64,000 bases of DNA, taken from Diphasiastrum complanatum. Its lineage: Eukaryota; Streptophyta; Lycopodiopsida; Lycopodiales; Lycopodiaceae. Made by a program: the position numbers and the translations under genes. Shown piece after piece: positions 46,294 to 57,383 of the stretch. The DNA lies in NCBI GenBank assembly GCA_029204225.1, contig CM055095.1:40790141-40854140 (forward strand), given 5' to 3'. Numbering within the stretch: the stretch's first letter is position 1; each line of letters starts with the position of its first letter. The notes below the pieces were generated by a model, which was given only the letters and a program-made list of their open reading frames with translations, ran no database searches and was not told where the DNA came from.

Positions 46294-46943
46294 AAATTGT
46301 CAACATTTCCTAGCTAGTTTGAGGCCTAAATTGGCTAAAATTGTAAATAGTTTTGGTTCTGGAGTTTCACACGTGTGAACCAGGCCACAATGTTTTTATT
46401 TACTGTATTTTTTCAGTATGATGAAGTGTCAAACTTCATACCCTTCAAAATGAGACCATTTTGATGTATTTTGGTCATATAAGCCATTTTTAGCTATTTT
46501 TCCTATATAGGGAATATCTAGGGTCAAGTACCTTCTAGAGAGAGGAGAGAGAGTCATCTTCCTCATCCATAAATAGTAGGGAAGTCGTGGAGAACAGGTT
46601 GGAGAAACCTTTTGTATGCTTCATTGAGATCAATAGATCATTGTCATTGTTTCTTCCTCCATTGAGAGCATTGTTGTGTGTATTGTCTTCAAGCTATTGT
46701 GTATGATCTTAGGTGCTTTCCAAAAGTGATAGGCTGATGTATTATGGACTGTATAATGCTATTTTGGGCCGCACTTGATGTTTATGGAAGTTTCCATTTG
46801 TGATAAATGCTTTTTGATCAAGTTCTTTGCATTCTAGGTAGCATAGAATGTGTTGCCAATTCCTAGCTTATGTAGTTTGGAGTGCAAGCATTCAAGCCAA
46901 TGATCTTGGAGTTTAGATCCACTTAGGATCTGTATTTTTCACA
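46289..46943 (+). mobile_element. 3' LTR of the young copia element (655 bp)
   Basis: Same length and sequence as 41115-41769 but for one base; followed by AAGCA (46944-46948), which repeats 41110-41114 exactly. The palindrome CACACGTGTG lies at 46368-46377. Confidence 0.98.
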
Positions 46944-47239
46944 AAGCATTCATCTACGTTGTACATAGATAAAAGCAAGTTGCTGCTATATTACACTGAA
47001 GCACAATACAAAATAGCAATTACAAATAAAATTGACAGCGTAAGTGGGAGGCTCAAATAATGCGTCTCATGGACGAAGCAACCAGTAATTTGTGCTAGGA
47101 TGATCTATTTATAAATTGCATCCATGTATTAACTACATTAAATGTTTATCACCTAATTAGGTAAGCTGTTGTACTTGGAAGTATATGGCTTTTGTGACAA
47201 CTGTACATAGTGTATATGGTCAACAAATCAGAAACATTC

Positions 47240-47490
47240 ATGCGGACGAGGACGTCGCAAATTCTCCCACTTCGCATTTTATCTGAAGTGGTTTTCTCTC
47301 ACTTCACAAATTTCGGAAAGTGGTTGGGAACGTTCCTCATTCAAAATAGAGGACCTTCGGCATTTTTCTCTCTCTTCAGAATTTTGCAAAAAAGTCGAAG
47401 GTGTCCTAAAACAGTTCAACTCTTGAAAGTAGATGACCTTCGGTAATTTTCTCTCTCTTTGTATTTTTGCGAAACAGCCGAAGATGCTAA
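47240..47490. repeat. Cluster of ACCTTCGG/TTCGCA words
   Basis: Words such as ACTTCGCATTTT, GGACCTTCGGCATTTTT, GTCGAAGGTG, GACCTTCGGTAAT and GCGAAACAGCCGAAG recur about every 60 bases. It adjoins a minus-strand copia reverse transcriptase fragment and resembles the U3 of the LTR at 21276-21998. An LTR remnant is likely but its edges are not visible. Confidence 0.4.
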
Positions 47491-47522
47491 AAATAGTTGA
47501 ACTTTGAAGTGTGCCAAAATAG

Positions 47523-47700
47523 TTTAATGCAATCAGAGTCCTGATTGATTGCCTCTTGACAACAGGATTGAAATTTTTTTGATAATCCACTCTTTGGACT
47601 TGAGTGAATCCTTTAGCCACCAGCCATGCTTTCCATTTTGCAATGGAACCATCAGAGTTGATCTTCTTCTTGAAGATCCACTTGTTGTCGATACTTTTTC
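47523..47700 (-). pseudogene. Copia reverse transcriptase N-terminal fragment, minus strand
   Basis: The minus-strand frame reads NKWIFKKKINSDGSIAKW, KAWLVAKGFTQVQRVDY and FNPVVKRQSIRTLIAL. This is the first conserved block of copia reverse transcriptase (CKWVFKxKxxxDGxxxxYKARLVAKGFxQxxGxDYxETFxPVxK). Only about 60 codons remain. The frame continues into the ACCTTCGG cluster, which is not coding. It is unrelated to the young element next to it, being of opposite strand and clearly diverged. Confidence 0.7.
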
Positions 47701-49176
<1,476 letters not shown>

Positions 49177-49325
49177 TGTGAAGGTTTCACACATGTGAAG
49201 ACCTACTGAACATCCACAATGATCTTCTAAGATGATTTGTGATTGCACATAGATTACATTCTACAATCTTCCTAGATTGCTTCTAAGCGGCAACAACACA
49301 ATTTCATGCATAATGAATCCACATT
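49177..49325 (-). mobile_element. Copia LTR fragment, minus strand, cut by the gypsy insertion
   Basis: TGTGAAGGTTTCACACATGT, then GATCTTCTAAGATGA and GTGATTGCACATAGAT match the left part of the LTR at 9903-10524. The fragment ends at 49325 where the gypsy 5' LTR begins, so the gypsy element inserted into it. Confidence 0.55.
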
Positions 49326-50108
49326 TGTTGGAGGGTTTGTGGATCCCAAGGCAATCGTAACCCTAGTTAATAAGTGAGAGGGATTTGGCACCCTACGTGT
49401 GTAAGTCCAACCTGATGATCACATAGTTATTTGATAATCAGAAAGTCAATTTAAGGACTTTAGGCCTTTTTGCAGGTTTTTCAATGTCGCGGGCCTAAAT
49501 GCCAAGTTAGTGAATAAAATTGGGACTCCCACCAAAATTGGTTCAAATTCAAATTGAAATTGGTTCACTCCAATTTTAAATGGTTCCCACTCTTTTTTAA
49601 GTTTGAATAGTTAGGGGGGTAGAAATGGGCCAATAGGATTTTGAGGCCAAGGCCCTCCTCTCCACTATTAAAAGAGAAAAACTTGAGTTGCTCCTCATGT
49701 TCATATCCTCATTTCAATACAAGCAGATTGGATTTCTTATGGAATGGATTTGTGAATGTCCTTGCTCTCTATCTTTTTCCTCCGTCTCTCATGCTTTTGT
49801 TGCATTTTTCAATTGTTGGATTTGAATATTATTGGGATTGCATGTTCTTATGCTTTTTGTGAGAGAGAAGGAGAGAGAGAGAGAGAAAGATTAAGCTATC
49901 TTCATTGTAGATCGTACTGTTAATGGTTGTAGTGTTAATGCTTAGGGTTAATGGATGTTAGAGTTAGATGTGGATCTTCCATTCATGCTGAAATCTGACA
50001 TATGCTATTGCTCTCATGGGAACAAACCTATGCGTAGCAATTAACTTCTGCTCTTTGATTGCTTGGATCTTGGGTTGAGGTTAGCCAAGGGAAGAAAACC
50101 CCACTACA
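49326..50108 (+). mobile_element. 5' LTR of a Tat/Athila-type gypsy element
   Basis: The right edge ...CCCCACTACA precedes a tRNA-Asp-like primer-binding site. The left edge TGTTGGAGGG is supported by the word GGTTTGTGGATCCCAAGG just inside it, which recurs at 60360-60377 after a purine-rich tract. A TATA-like TATTAAAAG is at about 49663. The length is 783 bp. Confidence 0.65.
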
Positions 50109-50112
50109 ATTT

Positions 50113-50130
50113 TGGCACCGTTGTCGGGGA
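50113..50130 (+). other. Gypsy primer-binding site (tRNA-Asp-like)
   Basis: TGGCACCGTTGTCGGGGA differs by two transitions from TGGCGCCGTTGCCGGGGA, the complement of the tRNA-Asp 3' end used by Athila-type plant gypsy elements. Confidence 0.8.
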
Positions 50131-51334
50131 GCTATGCCAATTTTTCAGTTTGCAACATGTTTGTTGGATGGTTAGCTTGCATTAGGCATCTTGTTGTGGC
50201 ATGAATAGTATTAAAACTGCATTTAGGATTAGTTTGAAAGAGATTTTACCTGATTTGAGTGTATTTTCTTGTTTGAAATCTATTTGATTGTTGAACAAGG
50301 AAAATTACTCAGATCACCAATCTTAAGATCCATATGGATATGAGATATAAAAAAAACAACAAAAATTGGTCAAATCTACCAGATCTTGGTCGAAAGGAGG
50401 CAAAAATCATCATCAGAGGTGATAACTTTTTACCCTCTATCAGAAAACGTTCGCGAGTTACAAGAACCTTTGATTTTGATCATAGAACCTTCAGTTTGAA
50501 GGGCGAACATTACTTTCCAGCAGATTTCCAGAAACATCAGAAAAACTACAAAAAAATACAAAAAAAATCACCAAAACCCTAAGAAATACAGAAAAAGAAC
50601 CTTCGCCCGATTCACTGTGCATAGGTGTGATTCAGATCTATCTATTGACAGGTCGACGAAGAATAATACCAAAAATAGAAGGTATCTCAGAGGACCAGTT
50701 GTCATATTGTCCTATTTTTGTCAAAAAAGTCTCTTTTTTGCAAAAAAACTAGTATTACTCTTGATTCTTTGTCAGATCCTTTGTCAAGTTTTCTGCTTAT
50801 ACTACTTATAGTAGTTTATCATTTTTGAGTTTGACAAACATTGATTTTGTCAGGATCATAGAAAATCTCTACTTTTACCCTCGCCAAACTATAGAAATTG
50901 TATTTCTATGTGTTAGGAACCTTCGCCAGTTCTACCCTAGATTTATCTGAGTCAGATTTTCTGTTTGAGAGTTCGGCGAAGATTATTTACATTAAATTTG
51001 TTAGAAAAGCCTGATCAGAGAGTTTTTACCAAAAATAAGATTGTTGTGGCCAAGTCAACCTTCGTCTAAAAAACGTTCACCAATACTATTTTTAGGTTCT
51101 GATTTTCCAAGTCAAGTCTCTGTCAATTTTTTGGTCAAATCTGGTTCAATTTGATTCTGATTCTAAGAATGTTTCATTTTGAGAAGTGTCGATCGCTTGA
51201 TCGTAGAATCTTTTGCACAGTTTAGGAATCTGATTCTTGTCAAGTGAAAAGAATTTTGCAAATCTAAACTGAGATAATTCCTGATTGAAAAATCTAGATC
51301 CAATCTCATTGTCTGCTTGATTTAATTTGTAAAG
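50131..51334 (+). other. Gypsy untranslated leader with ACCTTCGCC words
   Basis: About 1.2 kb without a recognised open frame. Words CCTTCGCC, GGCGAA, GTTCGC and GACGAAG recur at irregular spacing of 30-200 bases between 50445 and 51090. Confidence 0.6.
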
Positions 51335-53292
51335 ATGGCTGCTCTAGGAGCTGCTCCTCAAGAAGTCAATCCAATCATTGTTAGGAGAGCACCCCATTTG
51401 GATTTACCCAAATATAATGGATTAACAGATTCAGTTAGATTTCTCCATATCTATGCAGAATCTTGTGAAGTCTATGGCAAAGTTTTCTCTCAAGATAAAC
51501 TTAAGCTATTTTCAATGGCCTTAATGGGTGCAGCACAAGATTGGTATTATAATCAATATGAAACTGAGCGTACAGATTGGGAAACTGTTAAACAAGCCCT
51601 TATCACACGGTTCAAACCTCGAAAGTTTATGGAAGACTCTTTTTTATTTTTAGGTAAGTTAAAATGAAAAAGCAAAAGATGGTCCAAAATTACATTGAAT
51701 GGGTTAAACGCCTCATATGTGAGTGCGGACCCGAGCTAATTAACGAAATGCCATGATTATGTGGTTTCTGTCAGGTCTATCTAAAAGGATCAATCATGAG
51801 TTGAAACGCCATAATGAGTACGCAATTTTACAAAACGCTATGGACGATATAATACAGAAGGAGGATGAAGATTCTGATGATGAGCCGAATATCAATATGT
51901 TGCCTTATACAGCAGAGCAAACCACTACGACATCCACCACTATTGCATCAATGAATATCAATGCTACTGCAGAAATGATGCTCAATGAGTTTGAGAAACT
52001 GGGGAAGAACCAGCAAAAATAGATGGAAAAGTTGTAGTCACAATTTGATGAGAAGATCAAAATATTGGAAGATTTCCATGGAAAAGCGAACAAGGAATCT
52101 GAGAAGTTTGCTAAGAATTTTTCTACTAGGAAAAATGTCTGATGTTCCATTTGTACGGGCAATCACACAACAAATGAATGTCTTCAATTGAAAAAATGAA
52201 TAGAAACCAATATTTGCCATCTGTGCAATTCACTTGATCATGAGACTGCTTATTGCCATTTTAATCCTTGGATTATCCAGTCACGATATGCCCGGATGGG
52301 ATATTGAGCACCCCTTTACGAAAAGAATCTTGTAGCCAAATCTCGTCAATCTGCTCTTGGATATCCGGAACGATTAGCCTTACCAGTCCCACCAACACAA
52401 TCTACTCCTCCTGCTAATATGATGGAATCAGAACCTTATAGAGGTACCAATCAATGAAATTATGGTAATGATCATGAAAGTGGTCCTTCAGAACAATATG
52501 TTATTTATGCTGCCGTGCAACAACAAGCATCTAGAAATTGGACCAGAGCACTACTTGGATGCTTTGCATGTGGTGAAAATCACAGAGTTGCAGAATGTCC
52601 AAACAAAGGCAAATTTGTGCCATTCTATCGTGATTGTGACTATGGGCATTGCTACAAAAAGTGTCCAGCAAGACCGAAGCCGCCACCAGTCACAACTCCT
52701 ATAAATTTGATAACAATTAAGCAAAGACCAGCAGTTCAACCTGAACCAAGTATAACCTTGACGGTGGTTACCAGAGCTCAGAAGTAGAAAGAATCGGTAG
52801 CAGATCCAGTTCTTGTTGATTCTATACCATTAACTGATATACCAATAACATCTGGAGTCTATCCAAAGGAAATATCAGGATATGAGACAATGGATTAAAC
52901 ATTTGCAAGAAGAAGAGGATCTTGAAGCCACTAAAGCTACAGCCGAAGTCCATTCTTCACCTATGTAGCCACTGAATAATCCATGAACAAATATGAATAC
53001 TCAATTTTCTCATCATGAAGAATCCTTCAAGATGACTGAACTGGAAGTGCCACAAACAGAATTACTCATGAATATTTTGTCTAGTAAGATAGATATTACA
53101 TTGGGGGAATTTTTAAAGTTGGTGCCAAAAGCAAAAGAAGTATTAGCGCAAAAGTTAACTCAGATCGAACTAGAAGCCAATAAGGTACTACTTTTTTGTG
53201 CTGGATTTGAAGAATGTAATGAAGTACTCCATGTCGGAGCAGCCTGGAAAAGTGAGCAAAAAATGTTGGATTTATCTCCTCTACTTGCCTAA
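51335..53292 (+). pseudogene. Gypsy gag with zinc knuckles, degraded
   Basis: Starts MAALGAAPQEVNP at ATG 51335. The capsid region reads HLDLPKYNGLTDSVRFL, FSMALMGAAQDWYYNQY and WETVKQALITRFKPR, then continues in another frame with WFLSGLSKRINHELKRH and DDIIQKEDEDSDDEPN (51753-52022). The second part has CFACGENHRVAECP followed by FYRDCDYGHCYKKCP (52557-52675), two cysteine-rich knuckles. The C-terminal part is LEVPQTELLMNILSSKIDIT and LGEFLKLVPKAKEVL (53041-53160), the end of Gag before protease in Tat/Athila elements. Stops or shifts at 51665, 52020, about 52310, 52455, 52785, 52900 and 52985 make it non-functional. Confidence 0.75.
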
Positions 53293-54360
53293 ATCCTATT
53301 TTAATCTGCCTCCATTCATGCTGCATTTTTACTCATGTTGTTGCATAGTCTGCATATTTACATGTAAAATAAGATAGGCAAAAAACGTGACTGTTTGCAT
53401 AAATACAAACAAATTTCCATAAACGAAAAAGGCAAAAAATGTGACATTGTGTTTTTACACGTGATTTGTGACAGGCGAAAAAAACGACATTGCCTTACAA
53501 AATGCCGAAGGTGCCCTTACAGAAAAGCGAAGTCACCCTGTAAATCAAATCTTAAGGCATTTGTCAGAGTGTCGCATTTTTTGCATCTTCACCAACGTTC
53601 ATTTCAGCAAAGGCTGACGTCACGACCTTCTCACGCTCATCCCATGCAACTATGCTAACAGATTTGACAAGGATAGCAGCCACCCAAGATCTCCTATAGA
53701 CAACACATCCACTTTGTACTTTCTTCATCTGCATGCTTGTAAAATTATGTATATATGTTGGATACCATTTGCGTATTCAAGACCACATGAAGTGTGTGTG
53801 AAAAATAATAGCATTAGAAGCTGATCAGAGATAGACGAAGTAGATGCTTTCGCACATCAATCATTTGTATTGTCAAAAATAGGTTTATTCCTTTCACAGA
53901 TTGGATTAGCTTTGTAGTCCGCTATTATCTTGTGTTCAACAACATTATTGACCTATATATTTTGCTATACTTAATCTGATAATAGCTCTCTTTGTTCTGC
54001 GTTCAGATTTGTGTCAATATTGCTATGCTCTTCTACATTCTGTCTGACTTTCTTATTGCTCAATCTAGTAATCTGTTCTTAGCGAATTACTATTAGTCTA
54101 GTTGTTCATGACTAATATTTAGTCTTGCCTTTTGCGACTAATTCACGACTGATTATCAGTCGAGCTCAGTCTAGCTCTTTGCAAATTGTTCATGACAGAT
54201 AATTTGTCTAGCTGTTTGCGACAAATTATTCTTCTAATGTTTTGTTGCTTTTGTGAGACCTATATACAAACTGACTATTGTTCCTATTTGGACAGTTTAG
54301 GCGTTAGAAGCCTTTGAAAAATAAAATAAAAACATTAGCTTAGGCATCGATACTACGTTC
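53293..54360. other. Replacement region: protease and most of reverse transcriptase missing
   Basis: Between the end of gag and RNase H about 1.07 kb of non-coding DNA stands where about 1.7 kb of protease and reverse transcriptase should be. It contains an ACCTTCGC-type word cluster (53455-53640). One stretch (53568-53584) is the exact reverse complement of 21414-21430 in the copia LTR. At 54096-54226 there are four diverged repeats of a GTCTAGYTGTTTGCGACWAAT word. It may be a solo LTR joined to a deletion; edges were not found. Confidence 0.4.
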
Positions 54361-54367
54361 TCCAGAT

Positions 54368-54550
54368 TGGACAATTGAATTTCATGTTCACACTGATGCC
54401 TCAAATTATGCAATTGGATCAGTTTTGACGCAATTAGGTGAATACAAGAAGGACTATCCAATACGATTTACAAGCAGACAACTTATAGATCTAGAGAAGA
54501 ACTATTCGACAACAGAATGTGAAGCATTAGCCATGATTTTTTTTGTATAA
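54368..54550 (+). pseudogene. Gypsy RNase H fragment
   Basis: The frame reads WTIEFHVHTDASNYAIGSVL, TQLGEYKKDYPIRFTSRQL and EKNYSTTECEALAMIF, then stops at 54548. HTDAS is the first catalytic Asp block and the TTECEALAM block contains the catalytic Glu. The continuation (LYLMKIHFAF) is one frame away and ends at about 54590, where a minus-strand insertion begins. The strand and position fit the Tat/Athila element starting at 49326. Confidence 0.8.
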
Positions 54551-54590
54551 AATTTTTGACTTTACCTCATGAAAATACACTTTGCATTTT

Positions 54591-55302
54591 CGAAACGAGT
54601 GATCGTTCAAACAGACAGATATCAGTAATGTGAAAGGTATGAAGCCTCAAAGCTCTAAATGGCAGTACTAGACACTGTCTGGTGTGATTTGCAGAACCCC
54701 AAACAAACAAATGAGAGATTTCTTGGCACAACTCTCTGACAATTGACACTTCTCACAAAGACTAAAAAAAAATTGTAAAACTTTTCCCACTCAACAGATT
54801 TTCAATCTGTTTGATGTTGCCCTGGCCTTTCCGATGCCTCCGGGATTGTGTCTTTGTTCCCCACTAATAACTGTGAGCTCCAAAACCTACAAAATACATC
54901 AAGAAGAATATCTTCCAGCCATTTTTTTTTTGTCTCTCCAAGCTTACACCTCCTGTGAAGGACTTTCTCACTTCGTTGCGGAGCTTGTGACAAGCTGTAT
55001 CCACTGATCAGGCACGCAAGACTATCGTAGCTCTGATACCATGTCAATAATCAGACATGCAACATCAAGCATTCACCATAAGCAATCACCAATGAAGCCG
55101 GAAGAAGAACACTCACTATCAATCTATCACACTGCAACATACTGAATGTAAAATGTACATATAAACCCTGAAACCTGATAGAGAGGGAGAACCTAGGAGT
55201 AGACTACTAAACTAGCCAACGACTAGTTGTAGCTAGTAATAAAGTACATCGTAAACAGTAACTAAGAAGTGTAACAATGAAGTTTATTATTGATTTCTAA
55301 CA
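54591..55302 (-). mobile_element. Small minus-strand LTR retroelement remnant inserted in gypsy pol
   Basis: The primer-binding site complement GCTCTGATACCA is at 55030-55041. The adjoining LTR is 55042-55302: on the minus strand it begins TGTTAGAAATCA and ends TTATTGACA, 261 bp. The part left of the primer-binding site has no gag or pol motif and no second LTR copy was recognised. The short LTR with no coding capacity suggests a TRIM-like or deletion-derived element. It separates gypsy RNase H (54550) from the post-RNase H region (55303). The left limit is approximate. Confidence 0.55.
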
Positions 55303-56580
55303 AAAAGAACATTATCTCACCGACCATATTTCACAAGTTGAATCTGCACCAGTTAATACTGAAGTGGATGATGAACTTCCAGATGTTGCATTATTCTATG
55401 TAGAAGCAGAACCTGAGTGGGCAGCGGATATTGTTGAGTACCTGATGCTAGGACAACCTCATTACTCCTTGACAAAAGTACAGAAGAGACAATTAATTCA
55501 TAAGACACAACCTTATCAATTGATTGCTATGGACAATTGTATCGTCGCAGAATGGATAATGTTCTTGTGTCTGTGTTTTACTGCATGAAATACCTGATTT
55601 GATAATGTGGCCTACACTTCATAAAGACACTAAAAATTATATTCAGTCATGTGATATTTTCCAACAAGCACGACAGCCTAGGAACTTACATCCAGCTTTA
55701 TCACAAGTGCCATTTGGAAAATGGGGCCTAGATTATATTGGTCCTATTCATCCTAGAGGATCTCAAGCCAGATATATCATCGTCACAACTGACTATATGA
55801 CCAAGTGGGTTGAAGCCAAAGTGGTTAAAGTTGTTGATGCGAAATCTACAGTTAAGTTTCTCTATGAAAATATCATTATCAGATTTGGATGTTCGATCGA
55901 GATTGTTAGTGATCGTGGTACACACTTTGTTAATCAAATAATAAAGTGTCTGTTGGAAGAATTTTTTTGTTATACATCGATTTAGTTTTCCATACTATCT
56001 CAGGGTAATGGCCAAGCTGAATTTTCCAATAAGATTCTTTGCACTATTATGACAAAAACAGTTCAAGTGAGTCGATCTGATTGGGAACATAAATTGCATG
56101 CGGCATTATGGGCATTCAGAACCACTTATAAGAGTAGCACAAATCAAACACCCTTCCTACTAGTTTATGGTCAAGATGTTGTCATGTCGATTGAATTCTT
56201 AATACCATCCTTACGCATAACAGCAACAGAGCGATTGGATGATGACAAATCCTTACAACTGCGCCATGAAGCTTTGCACAAATTATGTGAAAGTAGATTG
56301 ATGGCAGTTTATGCGTTAGCAGCAGAGAAAGCCCACCACAAGGCATGGCACGATCGTTGATTACACAAAAAGGATCTGAAAGAAGGAGATCTAGCACTGA
56401 TGTATAAAACCAAGTTGATCAAAGAAAAATTGAAGTTTACCGGTGAAGGACCGTATAGAGTCAAAGAAATCCTGAACTATGGAGCAGTTATTCTGAAATA
56501 TTTGGATGTAAAACATTTTGATACTCCAGTGAATGGCAGTTGACTACGCAAATTTTGACAGCCTACTCCGCTGATTCACT
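55303..56580 (+). pseudogene. Gypsy integrase of the Tat/Athila-type element
   Basis: The region opens with the spacer after RNase H (VNTEVDDELPDVALFYVEAE, PEWAADIVEYLMLG). Integrase follows from 55599: WPTLHKDTKNYIQSCDIFQ, PFGKWGLDYIGPIHP, then the three acidic sites in TTDYMTKWVE (about 55790), IVSDRGTHFVN (about 55910) and NGQAEFSNK (about 56018). The C-terminus reads LHAALWAFRTTYKSSTNQTP and KLKFTGEGPYRVKEI, and ends PTPLIH near 56580. Stops at 55586, 55983 and 56358 and several smaller lesions break the frame. The integrase zinc finger is partly decayed (CIVAEWIMFLC region). No chromodomain follows, consistent with the Tat/Athila branch rather than chromoviruses. Confidence 0.8.
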
Positions 56581-57383
56581 TAGCATGATCGTGAACTATG
56601 CTTTTATTTTACTTGTTTTTCAATTTCTTGTTTTTACTACTTAATTGATATTTTCTTTGGAAAAGGCAGTAAAAAAAAAAAAAAAAAAGTAAGACTGATG
56701 AGCAAAAGTCAGAAATGTCATCAGATTAGGAAAAATTGAAAGAAAATATATTGAAGAATCAGATCTTTGTGGCAAAATGACTTGGAAAATTACTTTTTTG
56801 GTCATTTCTTGCATAAACTATTTTAGAATTGTTCGTCGAGTTTTCAGAAGCAAGATCCATCTCAAATATAACCATACTGAGTTGGGCGAACATTATTTTA
56901 ACCAGTTGGTACCTGCTTTTACCTTTCCAACGTTCGCGCTGAGCATCTTCCCATACTCATTAACCTTCGCCGACATGCCAAATGGATTTCAAATGCCAAA
57001 TTTAGGTCGGCTATAGGTTCCGATCCTAAAAAATTTCATTTATGACAGTACCTGGGCGAAGGATAAACCTTCACCAGACCTGGAAAACCTTCGTCGGATA
57101 GGTTCAGTGCTTCAGAAACCTTCACTGAGACTTTTATAGCCTATTTTTATAGTACTGAGCATGCCTAGAAATTTTGGTCCAGAGCTAAGCAGCCAAACTT
57201 GTACATTGTCTAATGGACCTCCAAATCAACCTCTAAAAGGGCAGAATTCGATTTCATTTCTCACTTGTGCTAGCAAATTAGCTCTTGCCAATTTTTCTAG
57301 TGACCAAAGCCTTCCAAACTTTCCATTCTACTTTCTATTATACATGTGCACTCATTACTCTCAGTTTCTAACTTTGTTCCACC
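56581..57383 (+). other. Spacer between integrase and ORF3 with ACCTTCGCC words
   Basis: Non-coding. Words GGGCGAACATT, ACGTTCGCGC, ACCTTCGCCGA, GGGCGAAGGA and AACCTTCGTCGGA recur between 56825 and 57125, the same vocabulary as in the leader at 50445-51090. Confidence 0.6.
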
